From Nymphaea colorata (Eukaryota > Streptophyta > Magnoliopsida > Nymphaeales > Nymphaeaceae), in NCBI RefSeq assembly GCF_008831285.2, contig NC_045139.1, positions 30,512,206 through 30,576,205 of the forward strand: 64,000 bases of DNA, in the 5' to 3' direction. Under the pieces are notes generated by a model. That model was not told the DNA's origin. It worked only from the letters and a program-made list of their open reading frames with translations, and searched no databases. The position numbers and the translations under genes are program-made. How positions within the stretch are numbered: the stretch's first letter is position 1; each line of letters begins with the position of its first letter. Shown here in pieces: positions 25,701 to 37,500 of this stretch.

Positions 25701-27146
25701 GTTTTATTCTGAATGCCTATGTACAGTAAAGTTCAGTTTCTCTTTCCTTGTTTATTTCCTGCATCTCTTTTTATTTCTCATGTCAGTAGTAATCTTCTAA
25801 TAAATCTCCGTGATCATGAATGGCAGATTAGAGATTATATCCATGTGATGGACTTGGCTGATGGTCATATATGTGCACTTCAGAGGTTGCTCACCCCAGA
25901 ATTTAATGGTCTCTGTCTCTCTCTTTCCCCATCCTCTTCCCTGTGAAATAAATAGACAAACAAATAAATTAATAAAATAAAAGAAATCCTCAGTTCCTTC
26001 CCCAACAGCAAATGCACATTAAGCACCAGTGCTTCTTTTCTTTGTTACATGTACTTATGCAGTAACTATGCTTCTGCTTTTACAAGCAATTCTTCAAGTT
26101 GAATCACATAATCTGAAGGGAGATGCTTACAAACATTTAAACAACTTAACCATGTTGATTGAGCAACCAATTGAAAACTTATAACTTTATGCTCAACTTG
26201 TTTTTTCTATAGATGCAGGAATTGGAAGTGGCGAAAGAGCATACAAATTGAATTAAGAAGCAGTAATGTCATATTGTTATATGATCTATGAATACAAGAC
26301 AGCATCAAGAGCAACAAGTAGGTTCTAAGAAACATTGATAAAGGAAGCAAAAGGGTTGAGATATAATAAACTTATGGCCAACATAAGTTACATGAGTTGA
26401 GATTCATATGGCTGGGAATTCAGCCAATATTTGGAAATTGAGACTGCCAACCAATTCTGACTACTTTGTTCTTAAAAGTTGACCTTAATACTTGCTCTAA
26501 GCCTTTCTGCCAATTATGGTTAAAATGTTCAGTTACAAAATGGAGACATTTTGATGAATCATTTTGAGGCGCTGCATTTACATAAATGCCATATATGCGT
26601 CTGAGTTATTGTGTGTGTTTTTTTTTTTCATTGTCCAGGTTGTACAGCCTACAATTTGGGGACTGGGTGTGGAACATCTGTGCTTGAAATGGTTGCCGCA
26701 TTTGAGAAGGCTTCTGGCAAGGTACAACTTTCCTCTCAGCATCTGTGAACTTAGTTATACATGCTTTTATGGGTGACATGTTCTTCTACATGATCAGAAA
26801 ATACCTGTCAAGTTGTGCCCCAGACGACCAGGCGATGCTACAGCCGTGTATGCCTCTACAGATAAGGCCTTAAGGGAACTTGGCTGGAAGTAAGTTTTCC
26901 TTTTTTATCCTGCCCAATCTGTAATAAGCACGCCTTTGTTCATGCCTTCAATTGATATGCAAACCATGGACCAACACGCACTCATCCAACTGCAATTTTT
27001 GTTTACTGTGTTTCTTTTCTCTTCGGAGCTTACATGCTTATATCCATGGTGCCATCTGCAGAGCCAAGTATGGCCTAGCTGAAATGTGCAGAGACCAGTG
27101 GAATTGGGCCAGGAACAACCCATTTGGGTATCATACACATCCTTAA
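22784..27146 (+). CDS. UGE: UDP-glucose 4-epimerase (GalE/UGE type)
   Basis: NAD-dependent interconversion of UDP-glucose and UDP-galactose in the cytosol, supplying galactose for cell walls and glycolipids. Nine exons: 22784-22981, 23380-23429, 23781-23916, 25141-25242, 25381-25608, 25827-25908, 26639-26721, 26798-26889 and 27062-27146. Phases join to 351 residues, the standard plant UGE length. The extended SDR Rossmann motif TGGAGFIG is at residues 12-19. The catalytic Ser is in SSSSTVYG (about 134), with Tyr158 and Lys162 in NPYGRTK. Typical [34 protein letters not shown] and [13 protein letters not shown] blocks are intact. The carboxyl end [13 protein letters not shown] is shorter-tailed than some paralogues. 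No stop codon or frameshift. The paralogue number within the UGE family cannot be decided here. Confidence 0.97.
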
Positions 27147-29499
27147 GCACCTCACGCTTCTGAGAATCTATTACAGTTCCTGTTACAGCATTTGGTATTC
27201 TTCCTAATTTATTTCTAAGGATGGAGTTGTAAAGAGGAAGTATCATTGCATTATTAGGGCAAATGTGATTGATATCCCCATAGTGAGTCTTTTATTAATT
27301 ATATTGCAGACAAATTGATCCATTTTTTGTCAGAAGGAATAGAAGTGCATACAACTTGATCCATTTTTCCGACTATGTAGAATTATTTGTGAGAACTGCC
27401 ATATAAATGAAGTCAATATTCTACGAAATTCTGCCACCAAAGTGGTAAATGAAGTTGTGATCTTATCTTGTTACATGAGCAACTGTCTAGATGACCTTCA
27501 AACTGTTTTGAGAATTCAATGTTGGAGATGCATCTTTTCTCAATATGCTGCTGGGATCTACACACTATATTTGCATCTGACTCAATTACAGAAGATGCAT
27601 TACATTTGAGCGACATTTTTTGGTCACAAGTGCTTTGGCTTTCATTGAGAGATCATGGGTGTCAAATCATAAGATTTGTCTATGAATCGAGCTTACTTCC
27701 TCCCAAAATAAAATATAGCATTCACCAACAAATCCATTGTTCCATTAAATTCAAGAGTTCTTCTGTTTTCTTGAAACTGTCAGCAAGACTGATGAAGCAT
27801 AATTTGTTGACCACATTAATTTCAATTTTGCTTTTTCCTTTCTATGGTTGCCTGCCAGTTCATATTGTAAAAACGTGAGTGCCTCTGTGTCCATTTCTCG
27901 AGGACCCACCTAAAAGTGCATGGTGGTGCTCATGATGGTGATTGCTCAGAAATCCATGACTTTAACCATGTGCTTTGACAGAACATATGAGAAAAAGAGA
28001 TCTAATCACAATCTCTTGGAATAGCTTTGATAGAATACCTTATTTTTTCCAAGGGCCCGCATGCTTAAGCCAAAATTTGTAGGTGAAGTATATTTCTGAA
28101 AGACGGTATCCAGATTTGCAATTTTTGGTGTTTGGTTACAGAAAAATCGAAAAAGGACTCTAAACTAGTTATCTTTGTATGTGCAATTAGCTTCATGAAA
28201 ACGAAATTTGCTCCTCGATGCGTTGAACCGGACTAAGTTTCGATTATCTGTCATTGTCTTCCATCGTAAATTCAAAAGTTGGCATAAAAGGGTGTCTGAT
28301 AGCAGGAAAAAATTTGTGGATGTACTGATAGCATGATAAAAAAAGAAAACCATTGTGGTGATATTTATGTTATCTACAGCGCTCCTCTCCACCATTAAAA
28401 AAAAGAAAGAGAGAGAAAGCCGAAAACAAAAGAAAAAGAATAAAACTCTTCATGCTGATGTTCCCCACTTAAGTTTTGAGCCATAATAGTTCGAGTTACA
28501 TAGAGGGTTTGTTTATCGTGCTGAATTTTTCACTTTCAAATCGAATCTGATAAGTGGGCTCGATATAAAATTCGGATTTGATTTGTAGTTTGGATGTCAG
28601 GTAACATCAATTGTTCAGATACCTTTCAGTATTTTGGGTGAGTGAGAGGATCATCCTACCGCTCGAAGTGAGGCCCGAAGGCCTCCCCATTCTCTCTGCT
28701 TTCGGGGTCTTGAGCTACGTCGGTGTCAGTGATAGAGCGGTATGCGCCCTACCACCTTAAGACACATGAGTATAGCGTCCACGGGAATCGAACTAGAGAC
28801 CTGCCTTATACAGATTCCAAATGTAAATTCACTTTAAAATTGGGGTTCGCGTAGTGATTACATATGAATGTGGTGTAGGATCCTCTTACCAAATCTGACG
28901 GATATCCAATTAGGATGGACACCTTCACATTAAAATGCAATAACAATTCATGGGACATTCAATTTTAGTGTGAAATTTGGTACTCTTTTTTATATGATAT
29001 TCAAAATTAGATCCAAACCCAGATCTTCCTTTCACTTTCTCCCCTGGATTTACTCCCTATCTCACGGTACACTGATCTGATTAGACAGTGCAATCAGAAA
29101 ATTCAAACTGATAGAAAAGTGGGACAATACAAATGGCTGAAAATTGAGACAGAATCTGGTGTCTGATTTAAACTCGTTCAGATCTGATTATAAATGAGAT
29201 ATAAATTTGGTAAACAAATCTCTAGTCACGTTCCGAGGTGTGTAGCATAGTTGGTTGATTTTGAGAAACGATGATACATTTTAATTAGACTTTTGTAACT
29301 AATATATACTAAACTTGAGTTGAAGAGTATATCGTATAACCACCGGAGTTGGGGAAGGGCGATGAATGCTTCTAACCCTTTTAACCCATGGGCGAAAGTA
29401 TCAAGGAATCATTGTAAATGGGGATAAATATCCGAGAGATTGGAGAGACGGTTGACCTTCACGATTGCATTCTTTCTCCCTTTCCAAGGGAAGCCGACG
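27147..29499. other. Intergenic region between UGE and the thioesterase gene
   Basis: The first few hundred bases are likely UGE 3' untranslated sequence. No further gene is recognised. A patch at about 28640-28810 has, on the minus strand, a B-box-like AGTTCGATTCCCG and a CCGACGTAGC word shared with the SINE at 32978-33277, but lacks an A box, so at most it is a truncated relative. Confidence 0.5.
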
Positions 29500-31925
29500 A
29501 TGGAGAAGAAAAGGGGGGCCACGAAAGGAGAAGGAGAAGGAGAAGGAAAAGACGAGCCATGGCAGTCGAAGCCCAGAAACTTCCTCAAGCGTCTGGCCGC
29601 CAGCGAAGGCTTGCCGGAGGGTTGCCAGGACAGGCAGTCGCTTCCCGACCTAATCAAGGGCATCCTGAAAGTTGAGCGCGTCGAATCCGGCAGAGTCTCC
29701 TGCAGTTTCCCCGTGGAGCCGACGATTGTGGTCTGTCCTCCTATGATCTCTCTTTCTTTCTCTCTTTTCTTTTTCCTGAATTTTCGTTTTGTTGGTTGCT
29801 GCTGTTATCTAGAAAGATCTGGTAGGAGACACTAAGATGCATTCATATGAATCATGATGATCTCTACATCACAGTTTCTGGATTTCTTTTCAAATTTGAA
29901 TTCTCGAATCGAGTGTTTCAAAGAATTTTCAGAAGCTGCAAACTCCGCCCTTCTCATTGGCAAGGGGAAGGGAACTCTGTTCCTTAATTTTGCTACCCTC
30001 GTTGTCTTCGTAACAGAGCTTTCTCAATCAGTTTCACATAATTCTAGACTTAATAATCTTCATGTCTTTCACGTCTCAAATTATATAATCCAACATAAAA
30101 ATTATATATTTTTGACACATTAGAAAACTTTATAGTCTAGAAACAATCTAGACTATCGATTACTAAATTTTTATAAGTTCCGAAATTTTATTGATATAAT
30201 TTTGGAGGACGTTTTGTGTCATACATTGTCGAACAGAGATTCTGTCATGTCTTCAACTCCTTACAATTTTTACGAGGCCGCTTACCTCTTTCTTTCGGTG
30301 GCGTTGGATATCTGGAAATTCTTTTACTTTGGATGACGAGTGAACAAATTTTTTCTCCAAAAAGATTCGCCCTTGCTTGATTTCAAGATGCGCAAAAACT
30401 GAAATTTCTCCGGTTTGGTGCACCTTGAAATCTTCTTGGGAGCCATCAAATGCCCCTTTAGTGTGACTTGTGACAAGGCAGCGGTCACTAGAAAAAGTCG
30501 ACCGCAGCCATTGATCAAGTTAATTCTATGCGTGTTTGTACCTATGCGAGATATGATCGCAACTTGAATGACACGATCAAATTGATGGGCAGAATCGTTA
30601 CCGGACACTGCACGGTGGGGCTGTCGCCACGGTCACCGGCATGTTGGCGGCCGCCTGCGTGGAAACTGTTGCAGGAAAGCAGGAAGAATTCTTCCTTGGA
30701 GAAACTTCCATCTCTTATCTTTATGCAGCCAGACTCCATGTAAGGCAACAAACCTTTCTTCCTCTTTCATTTCAATCTTCCATGGCTGGCGGCTTACTAC
30801 TCAAGAGCCATGTTATAGTGACATTCATGGTGAACCTGGGCGTTTGGTTGGCAGGAAAAGCACTGTTCAACAGGAAAAAAAATTCAAATTTTTAAAACTT
30901 TTCCATTTGATCAAACATGGAAAAAAAATTTGGACCGTTGGAGATGATTCTGAAAAAATATTTCTGGAAAAATTTCTCCAGCCAGAGGGGTGGAGAAATT
31001 TTCCCAGAAATTTTTTTTGTGACCGTTGGAGGAAGAAATTTTTTCTCCCTCCTCCCTCCTTCTCTTCTTCCTCCTTCTTCCTCACCATTCCCATCAAACA
31101 AAGAAATTTTTTTCTAGAAAAATAATTCCTCCATAAACACAAATGGTTTTGGAAAAACGGAAAATTTTTTCCATTTCTTCAATTCCAGAAATTTTTTTCT
31201 AGAAATTTTTTTTCAGAAATTTTTTTCTGACCATCAAACGGCCCCTCGAAAGGGCAATTCATAGCCTGGATTTGAGATTCTTAACAAACCATAGATTTTA
31301 AGCTTCGGCCTTCCTTCCTTTGATCTTAAATTCGACCTTTTGTCAATGAGAATGAGAACTTCAAGTAAATAAGGATTTTAAGTGTGGTTCTTAGGTCTGG
31401 CCTATGATCCTTACTTTGATGAACCATGGATTTTACCATAGATCACTTGTACGTCAGCAAAAGCATGCCATTAGGATCCATAGATTTCAAATCCGAAGTA
31501 ATCAAACACCACAATATTGTCAGAGGCATTTCCTCTCCAAATTCATATGTAAATATGATGGTCAATAAGGACCCAACCCCATTTACATGTAAATTTCAGA
31601 TGAACCCTACTGGGTTTGGATTTGGTTTCAGAAATCAGAGTCTGATACGAGTGAGAGTGCAAATAAAATAAAGAAAGACCCAACTAAGTAGATTCTACAA
31701 GACGGTGGATTTAAAAAATTTAGGTCGTCCATTTTACTTGTTTGGATTGGATTGAAGTGTGTGGAACTTAATCACTTACAGGATGAAGTGAAGGCTGAAG
31801 CATGCGTTACGAAGCGGGGAAGAAGCATTGTTTTCTGCTGCGTGGAGCTGAGGACCAAAGGCTCAGAAAAGCTTTGTTACACTGCGCGACTTACCTTCTA
31901 CCCCGTGCCCGCAGCGAAAATCTGA
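29500..31925 (+). CDS. 4HBT hotdog-fold thioesterase (acyl-CoA thioesterase 13-like)
   Basis: Predicted small single-domain hotdog thioesterase of the PaaI/ACOT13 group, expected to hydrolyse acyl- or aryl-CoA esters; the substrate is unknown. Three exons, 29500-29730, 30593-30739 and 31782-31925, join in phase 0 to 173 residues. The hotdog signature NRYRTLHGGAVATVTGM starts at residue 78. The later GETSISYLYAAR and GSEKLCYTARLTFY segments match the family strand pattern. The amino-terminal 30 residues are Lys/Glu/Gly-rich and probably disordered. An in-frame ATG 60 bases upstream (29440) would add a hydrophobic stretch, but 29500 gives the more usual length. The donor after exon 1 (GTCTGT) is non-consensus. 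The acidic residue normally about 15 positions after the signature Asn is Gly93 here. Confidence 0.84.
30838..31245. mobile_element. AT-rich fold-back MITE in thioesterase intron 2
   Basis: The left terminus is GGGCGTTTGGTTGGCAGGAA. The right terminus, on the opposite strand, is GGGGCCGTTTGATGGTCAGA, an imperfect inverted pair. The interior is packed with GAAATTTTT/AAAAATTTC palindromes, including a strong hairpin at about 30957-31010. About 408 bp, non-coding; short frames in it are artefacts. The termini resemble those of the 4381 MITE (GGGCC.TTTGG). Confidence 0.6.
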
Positions 31926-32977
31926 AAGGCATCCCGAAGTTTTTATTCATCGGCTTAAAGACATTCAAGTTGAAGCGAGTGAAGACAGGGATCTGTAAAA
32001 CCAAAGTTTGCTAGAGTTGTATATAAACTAGAGTCTACCACTCTTATCAATCTTAACTTTTTTGAATCCATCTCTCTCGTTAAATATTCACCAGGGGGAG
32101 GTCATTGAAAAAATAAGTAGGCAAAATGGTTGTCGTGTTATATGTGGTAGCAGTTGACTCACTCTTTTTATATATTAAGTTTATTGTAATCTATTCTTTT
32201 CTGCAAATATTAGTTGATATCAAAGCTGGGAAATTTTATTTATTTTTTATTAATGAGGGAAAAAGAAAAAACTAAATGATGTCATGTTTCCAGCTATGAA
32301 GAAGTTGTCAGATCCGGATCTTAAAACGTAGCTTTCAACATCCACGACCCAGTTGAATTTTTTAAATCCAATTTGCGAGGTTGTGCTTGGTCGTGTTTGC
32401 ATTGGTGAAGCATTTTTTTGTTTTCCTCTTTATGTACGTATGAATTTTAATCTGATTGGCAAAAAACGATTTCGATTGCATTCAGTGGATTCATTAAATT
32501 TTTTGTTGCCCAATTTGATGCAAAAGCCGATTATTCTAACAGCTGTACTATTTTTAAACTTAAGTGGTTAGAGTAACTAAGGAGAAGTCACGATGAAGGC
32601 TTCAAAGTCTTCATCTTAATTGAAAGGATACTTACTCTTGGAGAAAACAGAGAATGGTGACATTATCATTAATTTAATTGCACAAAAGTGTGGACCATGT
32701 TGTTAGATCTTACGTTCTTCCTTTCAATTGGTCTCACTTTCCTTTCCAACGCATGCAAGGATTTACAGATGTAAATGGTTCAAATTCATATCGGATCTTG
32801 CATTTATGGTGGATTTTATGTAATTATAATCAAATTCTAACTCGGATTTGGGTTTCTATTTGTCTAAATTATCAAATTTAGTTGTGGCCACCATAAGATC
32901 CAACATTTGTATATAATTATTAGCTTAATTAGCTTGTAGCTTTACTGACTGCCAATTAGACATCATTTTTCTTTCTT

Positions 32978-33277
32978 TCTTTTTAGGGTCCAGTGCTATG
33001 TCGGTACTAATATGAACATGATATACATCAACTAGTATCAGAAAGGCATAGCACGGGCTACGTCGGTACTAATATGAACACAATATACATCAATCAGTAC
33101 AACTCCTATCACCTTATTGACAGAAAGGCATAGCACCGGCTACGTTGGTACTAATATGAACACAATATACATCAACTAGTACAACACCTATCACCTCATT
33201 GACACAAAGCACATGCAAGAATTGAACCAATACAATACAGGGACTTTCACTGGCACCAGCTCAGCCAACCCAACTAT
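32978..33277 (-). mobile_element. tRNA-derived SINE with internal 3' tandem repeats
   Basis: On the minus strand the 5' end carries a near-perfect Pol III A box (TGGCTGAGCTGG, 33267-33256). About 30 bases later comes a B-box-like GGTTCAATTCT (33228-33218), the order and spacing of a tRNA-derived promoter. Downstream, a unit of roughly 75-80 bp containing ATTAGTACCGACGTAGC is repeated about three times, the last copy truncated. The end is an A-rich tail (AAAAAGAAAGAAAGAAA). The body is non-coding. Boundaries are approximate, and target duplications were not resolved. Confidence 0.7.
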
Positions 33278-34007
33278 TGTATGCCTCTTGGATTTCGACT
33301 CAAGCACTATGAAAGCAAATCTTATTTAATATTAAATGACCATGTGGTAGGTTCCTTTAACGTATTATTTGGCAAAGTAAATGATCAGCAATGTAGTCTT
33401 ATATAGCTCCATTAATACAAGGGTTCCATCCATGACCCATAAAAACTACAACGTAAAAAAAGGGTCCAAGGTGATTGTTAAAGAGTTTCACTGTCTTTAG
33501 ATTCATGTCCAGTTAAGGAGTTGATCAGTGGGGTCGGCTCTAATCTGTTGAAAGAATAGTTAGGCGTCAATGAGTTACACAAGTCCAAAAATGAAGGAAA
33601 AAATACCAAAAAAAAGCGCTTGTTAAACATTGGTGTATGTATCCCATTTTAACATGATAGTTTGGTAGCCATAAAAATTCATGTCACATGTATATGCAAG
33701 AAAATTGAATGGTAACTCTGGGTATTCAAAGTCGTTTAATTCAATATAATCCACATGGTAGATAGTTGAGAAAAAAAAAAAGTAATAGTTCACACTTTTT
33801 TTTTTTATTTTTCTTTCGACCATCCATCACACGATAGATCAAACAATTCTTATGAATGCAACCGGCAAGTATAATTAAAAATACTGCTTAATGCATTGAA
33901 GCCAAAGGATTTCCCATCCAAACCCCAATGGAGAAATCCTCTATGCTTGAGGCAGGTGCCTAGATTTAATGTGTTTAGATAGTTGGGTCAGAGGATTTTA
34001 ACTTATT

Positions 34008-34032
34008 TATATATATATATATATATATATAT
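34008..34032. repeat. (AT)n microsatellite
   Basis: Uninterrupted AT dinucleotide run upstream of the inhibitor-2 gene. Confidence 0.9.
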
Positions 34033-34592
34033 TAAATGATAAGAATAAAAAACGAGTGTGGAGAGATATTTCAAACAAAATTGGAACCTTCTAATGCATT
34101 CACAAATACTAATTTATTATAAATTATGGTTTAGTTCAAGTTATTTTTGTAAAAAAAAAAAGATCTTTTTATTAAAGTCGGAAAAATGAATAACTTAATA
34201 TAATTTTACAACCAAATTACTCTTAATTGCAAAAAAAAAAAAACTTTGTGCATATTACGGGGTTACTTTGAAAAAGTAATTTTCTTAACATTGCAATCAT
34301 GGCGGCGAGTTATTGTAGGCTTGAGATGCAGATACACTTGGTGTTTCTCTCTGAAGGGGGGTCTTTTCCTTTTGTATATCAACAGTCGCGCACATGTCGC
34401 CATCAAAGAGTTATTTTGGCGAAAGGGGCAGGAACAGCCGCTCGCTCTCTCCTTCTCTCTCTCGCTCTCCTCTCTCTGCGACATCGCCACCCAATTCCAC
34501 AGCCTTTGCAATTCGAAATTTGGTTTGTTCACAATTTATTCTTCCCCTCTAATTATAGAGAAGGAAAAGAAAGGCAATTGTGAAGATTTGAG

Positions 34593-37500
34593 ATGAAGAA
34601 AAGCAACAGTTCGAGGGTCAGGTGCTCTCTCTCTCTCTCTCTTTCTCTCTTTTTATATTGGTGTTTGAATTTGATTGATTTGGTTTCAGTTTGCTGGATA
34701 GATTTATTGGGATCAATTACTTACATGAATGCGGGAACCAAAAAAGCAAAATATCTGCTTAGGGTCTCTGAGCCAAAACGATTTATTGGGTTTGTGTTGT
34801 CAATGGTGGACCTATTTAGAAAACGAGGAGCTTATTTATGGGGGTTGTATGGTCTTATGTAGAAGATAATTGGAAATTGTGAAATGTTTAATCTTTGATG
34901 TGGTTAGTGAACGAGACGTGAAGAACTGAAACATGTTAGGGGCTTCCTCTTCATCGGTTTCGTCTTCATTTTCTACATTACTTCTCATTTGGTTAAGTTT
35001 GGTGATTTGGGTGGTTTTGATGATATCTTGCTGCTTGTCGTAGCTTTCATGCGTCTATGTCCCGCGATGGTATTAATTTTTATCGTGGGAATTCCTGAGA
35101 ATGGTCTAGCTTCAAGTTATTCTGGGGGAAATGGAAAGTGGGATGTAAGACAGGGGAGGTGAAAAACAAGATTAAGATGGTGTTTCCATCAATCCACGTA
35201 TTCCCAAGGACTGTGATGTTGAAATATTCGATTTGGGGAAGGAATTAGGAACTGAAGCTGGTTTAAGGCGATTCATCCAAATGCTGTCAAAGGATTCAGT
35301 TGGGGGACAGTAAGCAATAATAAAGGAATCTTTTGAATATGTCGGATTAAAAAAGGAGGAGCTTTAGATATAGCGAGCTGGAATGCAGGACAATAAGCTT
35401 CTTTCGAAATTCACCATGTTGGCGCTCTTCCATAGTCGTGTTAGTCCTAGAGATAAGCAGGAGGGCATGGCAGAGTGCAATAAATTACCTACTATAATCC
35501 AGATTCCAGTGTATAATTGCAACAGTAGAGAAGTCTACCACAGTGCAGTGTATATTTACTTATCTCCTTTGTTAGATATTAGGTTGAGGACTTGAGTCCA
35601 AATATGTCGTGCAAGTTGGGGAAACATCCATGGCTAATTTCCTTGGGGAAATTTTGCAGTGTATGAGAAACTAGACAAACAAAGGAAGGTTTGCAGGTGA
35701 TTCAAAACTAATTGTAAGCCATCTAGGAGGACGGTAGTATTGTTCATTTATAGAACTGAATGTTCTTATCCAGTTGGAGAATAACAGGTGGAATGTTCAT
35801 ACTTGAGCTTCTCTTGCTTTTGGCTATGCAGAGTCAGGTTTAGTTTCTCTTTCCAACAATGTGTAGTTATCATAAGTTTTGCAGGTTTTTTATTTGGAAA
35901 CGAGTATCCAACTTCTCATCTTCTGATTCTCAAGAGATACAGGGTTTTGACAACAGGCACTCGCTGTTCCTGCTTGCACTCCTAAGACCGACTTCTTGTT
36001 GGTACTAAGTTGTCATTCTTTCAATGAACTCTAAGACCTATTTGGTTCTTGCACCTTTTTAATTGTTACTTGTCACGTGTGCCATATGTCACATCAAGGG
36101 ATCGGTAAAGAATGGTCACCTACAATTTTTCATGTGGTTAAATGCATAGGCTAAGCTTACTGTTTTCCTTTTTCTCGTCTTCTAGGTAGGAATTTGTTAT
36201 GCTTCTGGAACATCTTTTCCATATTATTTATACCCTATTGCCTATAGATTCAATAAAAATGTTACATGCAAACAACTTTGCAATGTAACTTGTTTTGTGT
36301 ACTATTGTTAGAGACCCGATATGGGATCATAGGTCAGGTCCAGTGGACTGACCCAATAACATCTATAAATGGGGTCGACAAGCCGGAAAGGGGATTATCT
36401 CAAAACTAGTGGATGTTTCCTCTGGAGGGAGAACCCTAATTAGGGAGTAGGGTGTGTGTTCCTCAAGGGTTATCTTGTAAGGAGGTGTACATTGTTAGTG
36501 GTGGCTAACAATTGGTATTTGAGCCAACATTTGAAGACCTTCAGGCTTCAGGTCAGTAGATTATGGCTGGTCGATTGGAACAGGTGGAGAGTACCTTCAC
36601 AAGGATGAATAGGATGATAGACCACATGAATGAGAGGTTGCAGATGATGCTGGTAGAACAATGGCAGATGAGGGAATTGCTTGAAGAAAGATTCTACGGC
36701 AGGAGCAATCGGATGTCTCTTGAAGATATCTTCACAACTTAGCAGCAACAAGGTTAGGTAACGCACAAGGATGATGGGGCAGAGATGCAACCTCCTTCAG
36801 GCCTTCCGCCACCACTAACCACAATACAGTTTATTGATGATAGAATGTCTGTATTCAAGAAGGCTCTCGGAATCACCAATAGTGAGGAGAACAACTCCAT
36901 TCACGTTCTTCCTCTGTTCATAATCAGCAAGATCGGCAACATTGGCGTGTTCGTTCTATCAACCAAGGACTACACCATCGTGATGTCAATAGCACTGGAA
37001 AACCCAGTTATGGTTGAGTCTCATGAAGTTCCCGTTCCTGTAGAATCCCTGTGCCAAGGAAGAGGGAGGAAGCAAGTGATGTAGCTAGGCAAACCTCCAT
37101 GGATGTGGATCAGAGATGCCACGACAATTGGGAAAATTGCAGTGGAAAGGGAGAACAAGGACACTGCATCATCCATTTGGGCCTCACTAGCTTGTGAGGG
37201 AAGGGATTCGGGTACTCCACCTATGCCACCTCCATCCACGCCATCTTCATGTGTAGGGGCGCCACCATCCAAGTCAATCCTTTGTGAGCAGAAGGAAGGG
37301 AGCCAAGGAATGCAGGAAGGCTCAAGTGAACAAAGATCTCAGGTACTGCTATCTGATATTATGGTTGGTGATTTTCATTCCCTTGGAGATCAGTGATCAG
37401 GTTCCAGCGAAGGGCAAGCTTAATATCGGGCACTCTCTAACCATAAGCGAGTCTAGGAGAGTCGGGGAAAGTCTTGATAAGTATTGGAAGGACCTTTCGA

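Larger units (their letters stand above)
31926..34592. other. Intergenic region between the thioesterase and inhibitor-2 genes
   Basis: No gene recognised. It contains a minus-strand SINE (32978-33277), an (AT)n run at 34008-34032, and in the last 150 bases a CT-rich stretch that is probably the inhibitor-2 leader. The rest is AT-rich sequence with no structure I can name. Confidence 0.5.

Noticed and set aside
28640-28810. Possible tRNA gene or SINE on the minus strand with AGTTCGATTCCCG
   Set aside because: There is a B-box-like motif and a word shared with the 32978 SINE, but no A box at proper spacing and no cloverleaf can be drawn. At most a truncated relic.
30844-31142. Overlapping frames on both strands around 31000
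   Set aside because: Generated by the palindromic AT-rich MITE; Phe/Lys-rich, with no domain.
33000-33210. Direct repeats as a possible CRISPR-like array
   Set aside because: This is plant nuclear DNA. The repeats are long, few and belong to the SINE body, with no short spacers.
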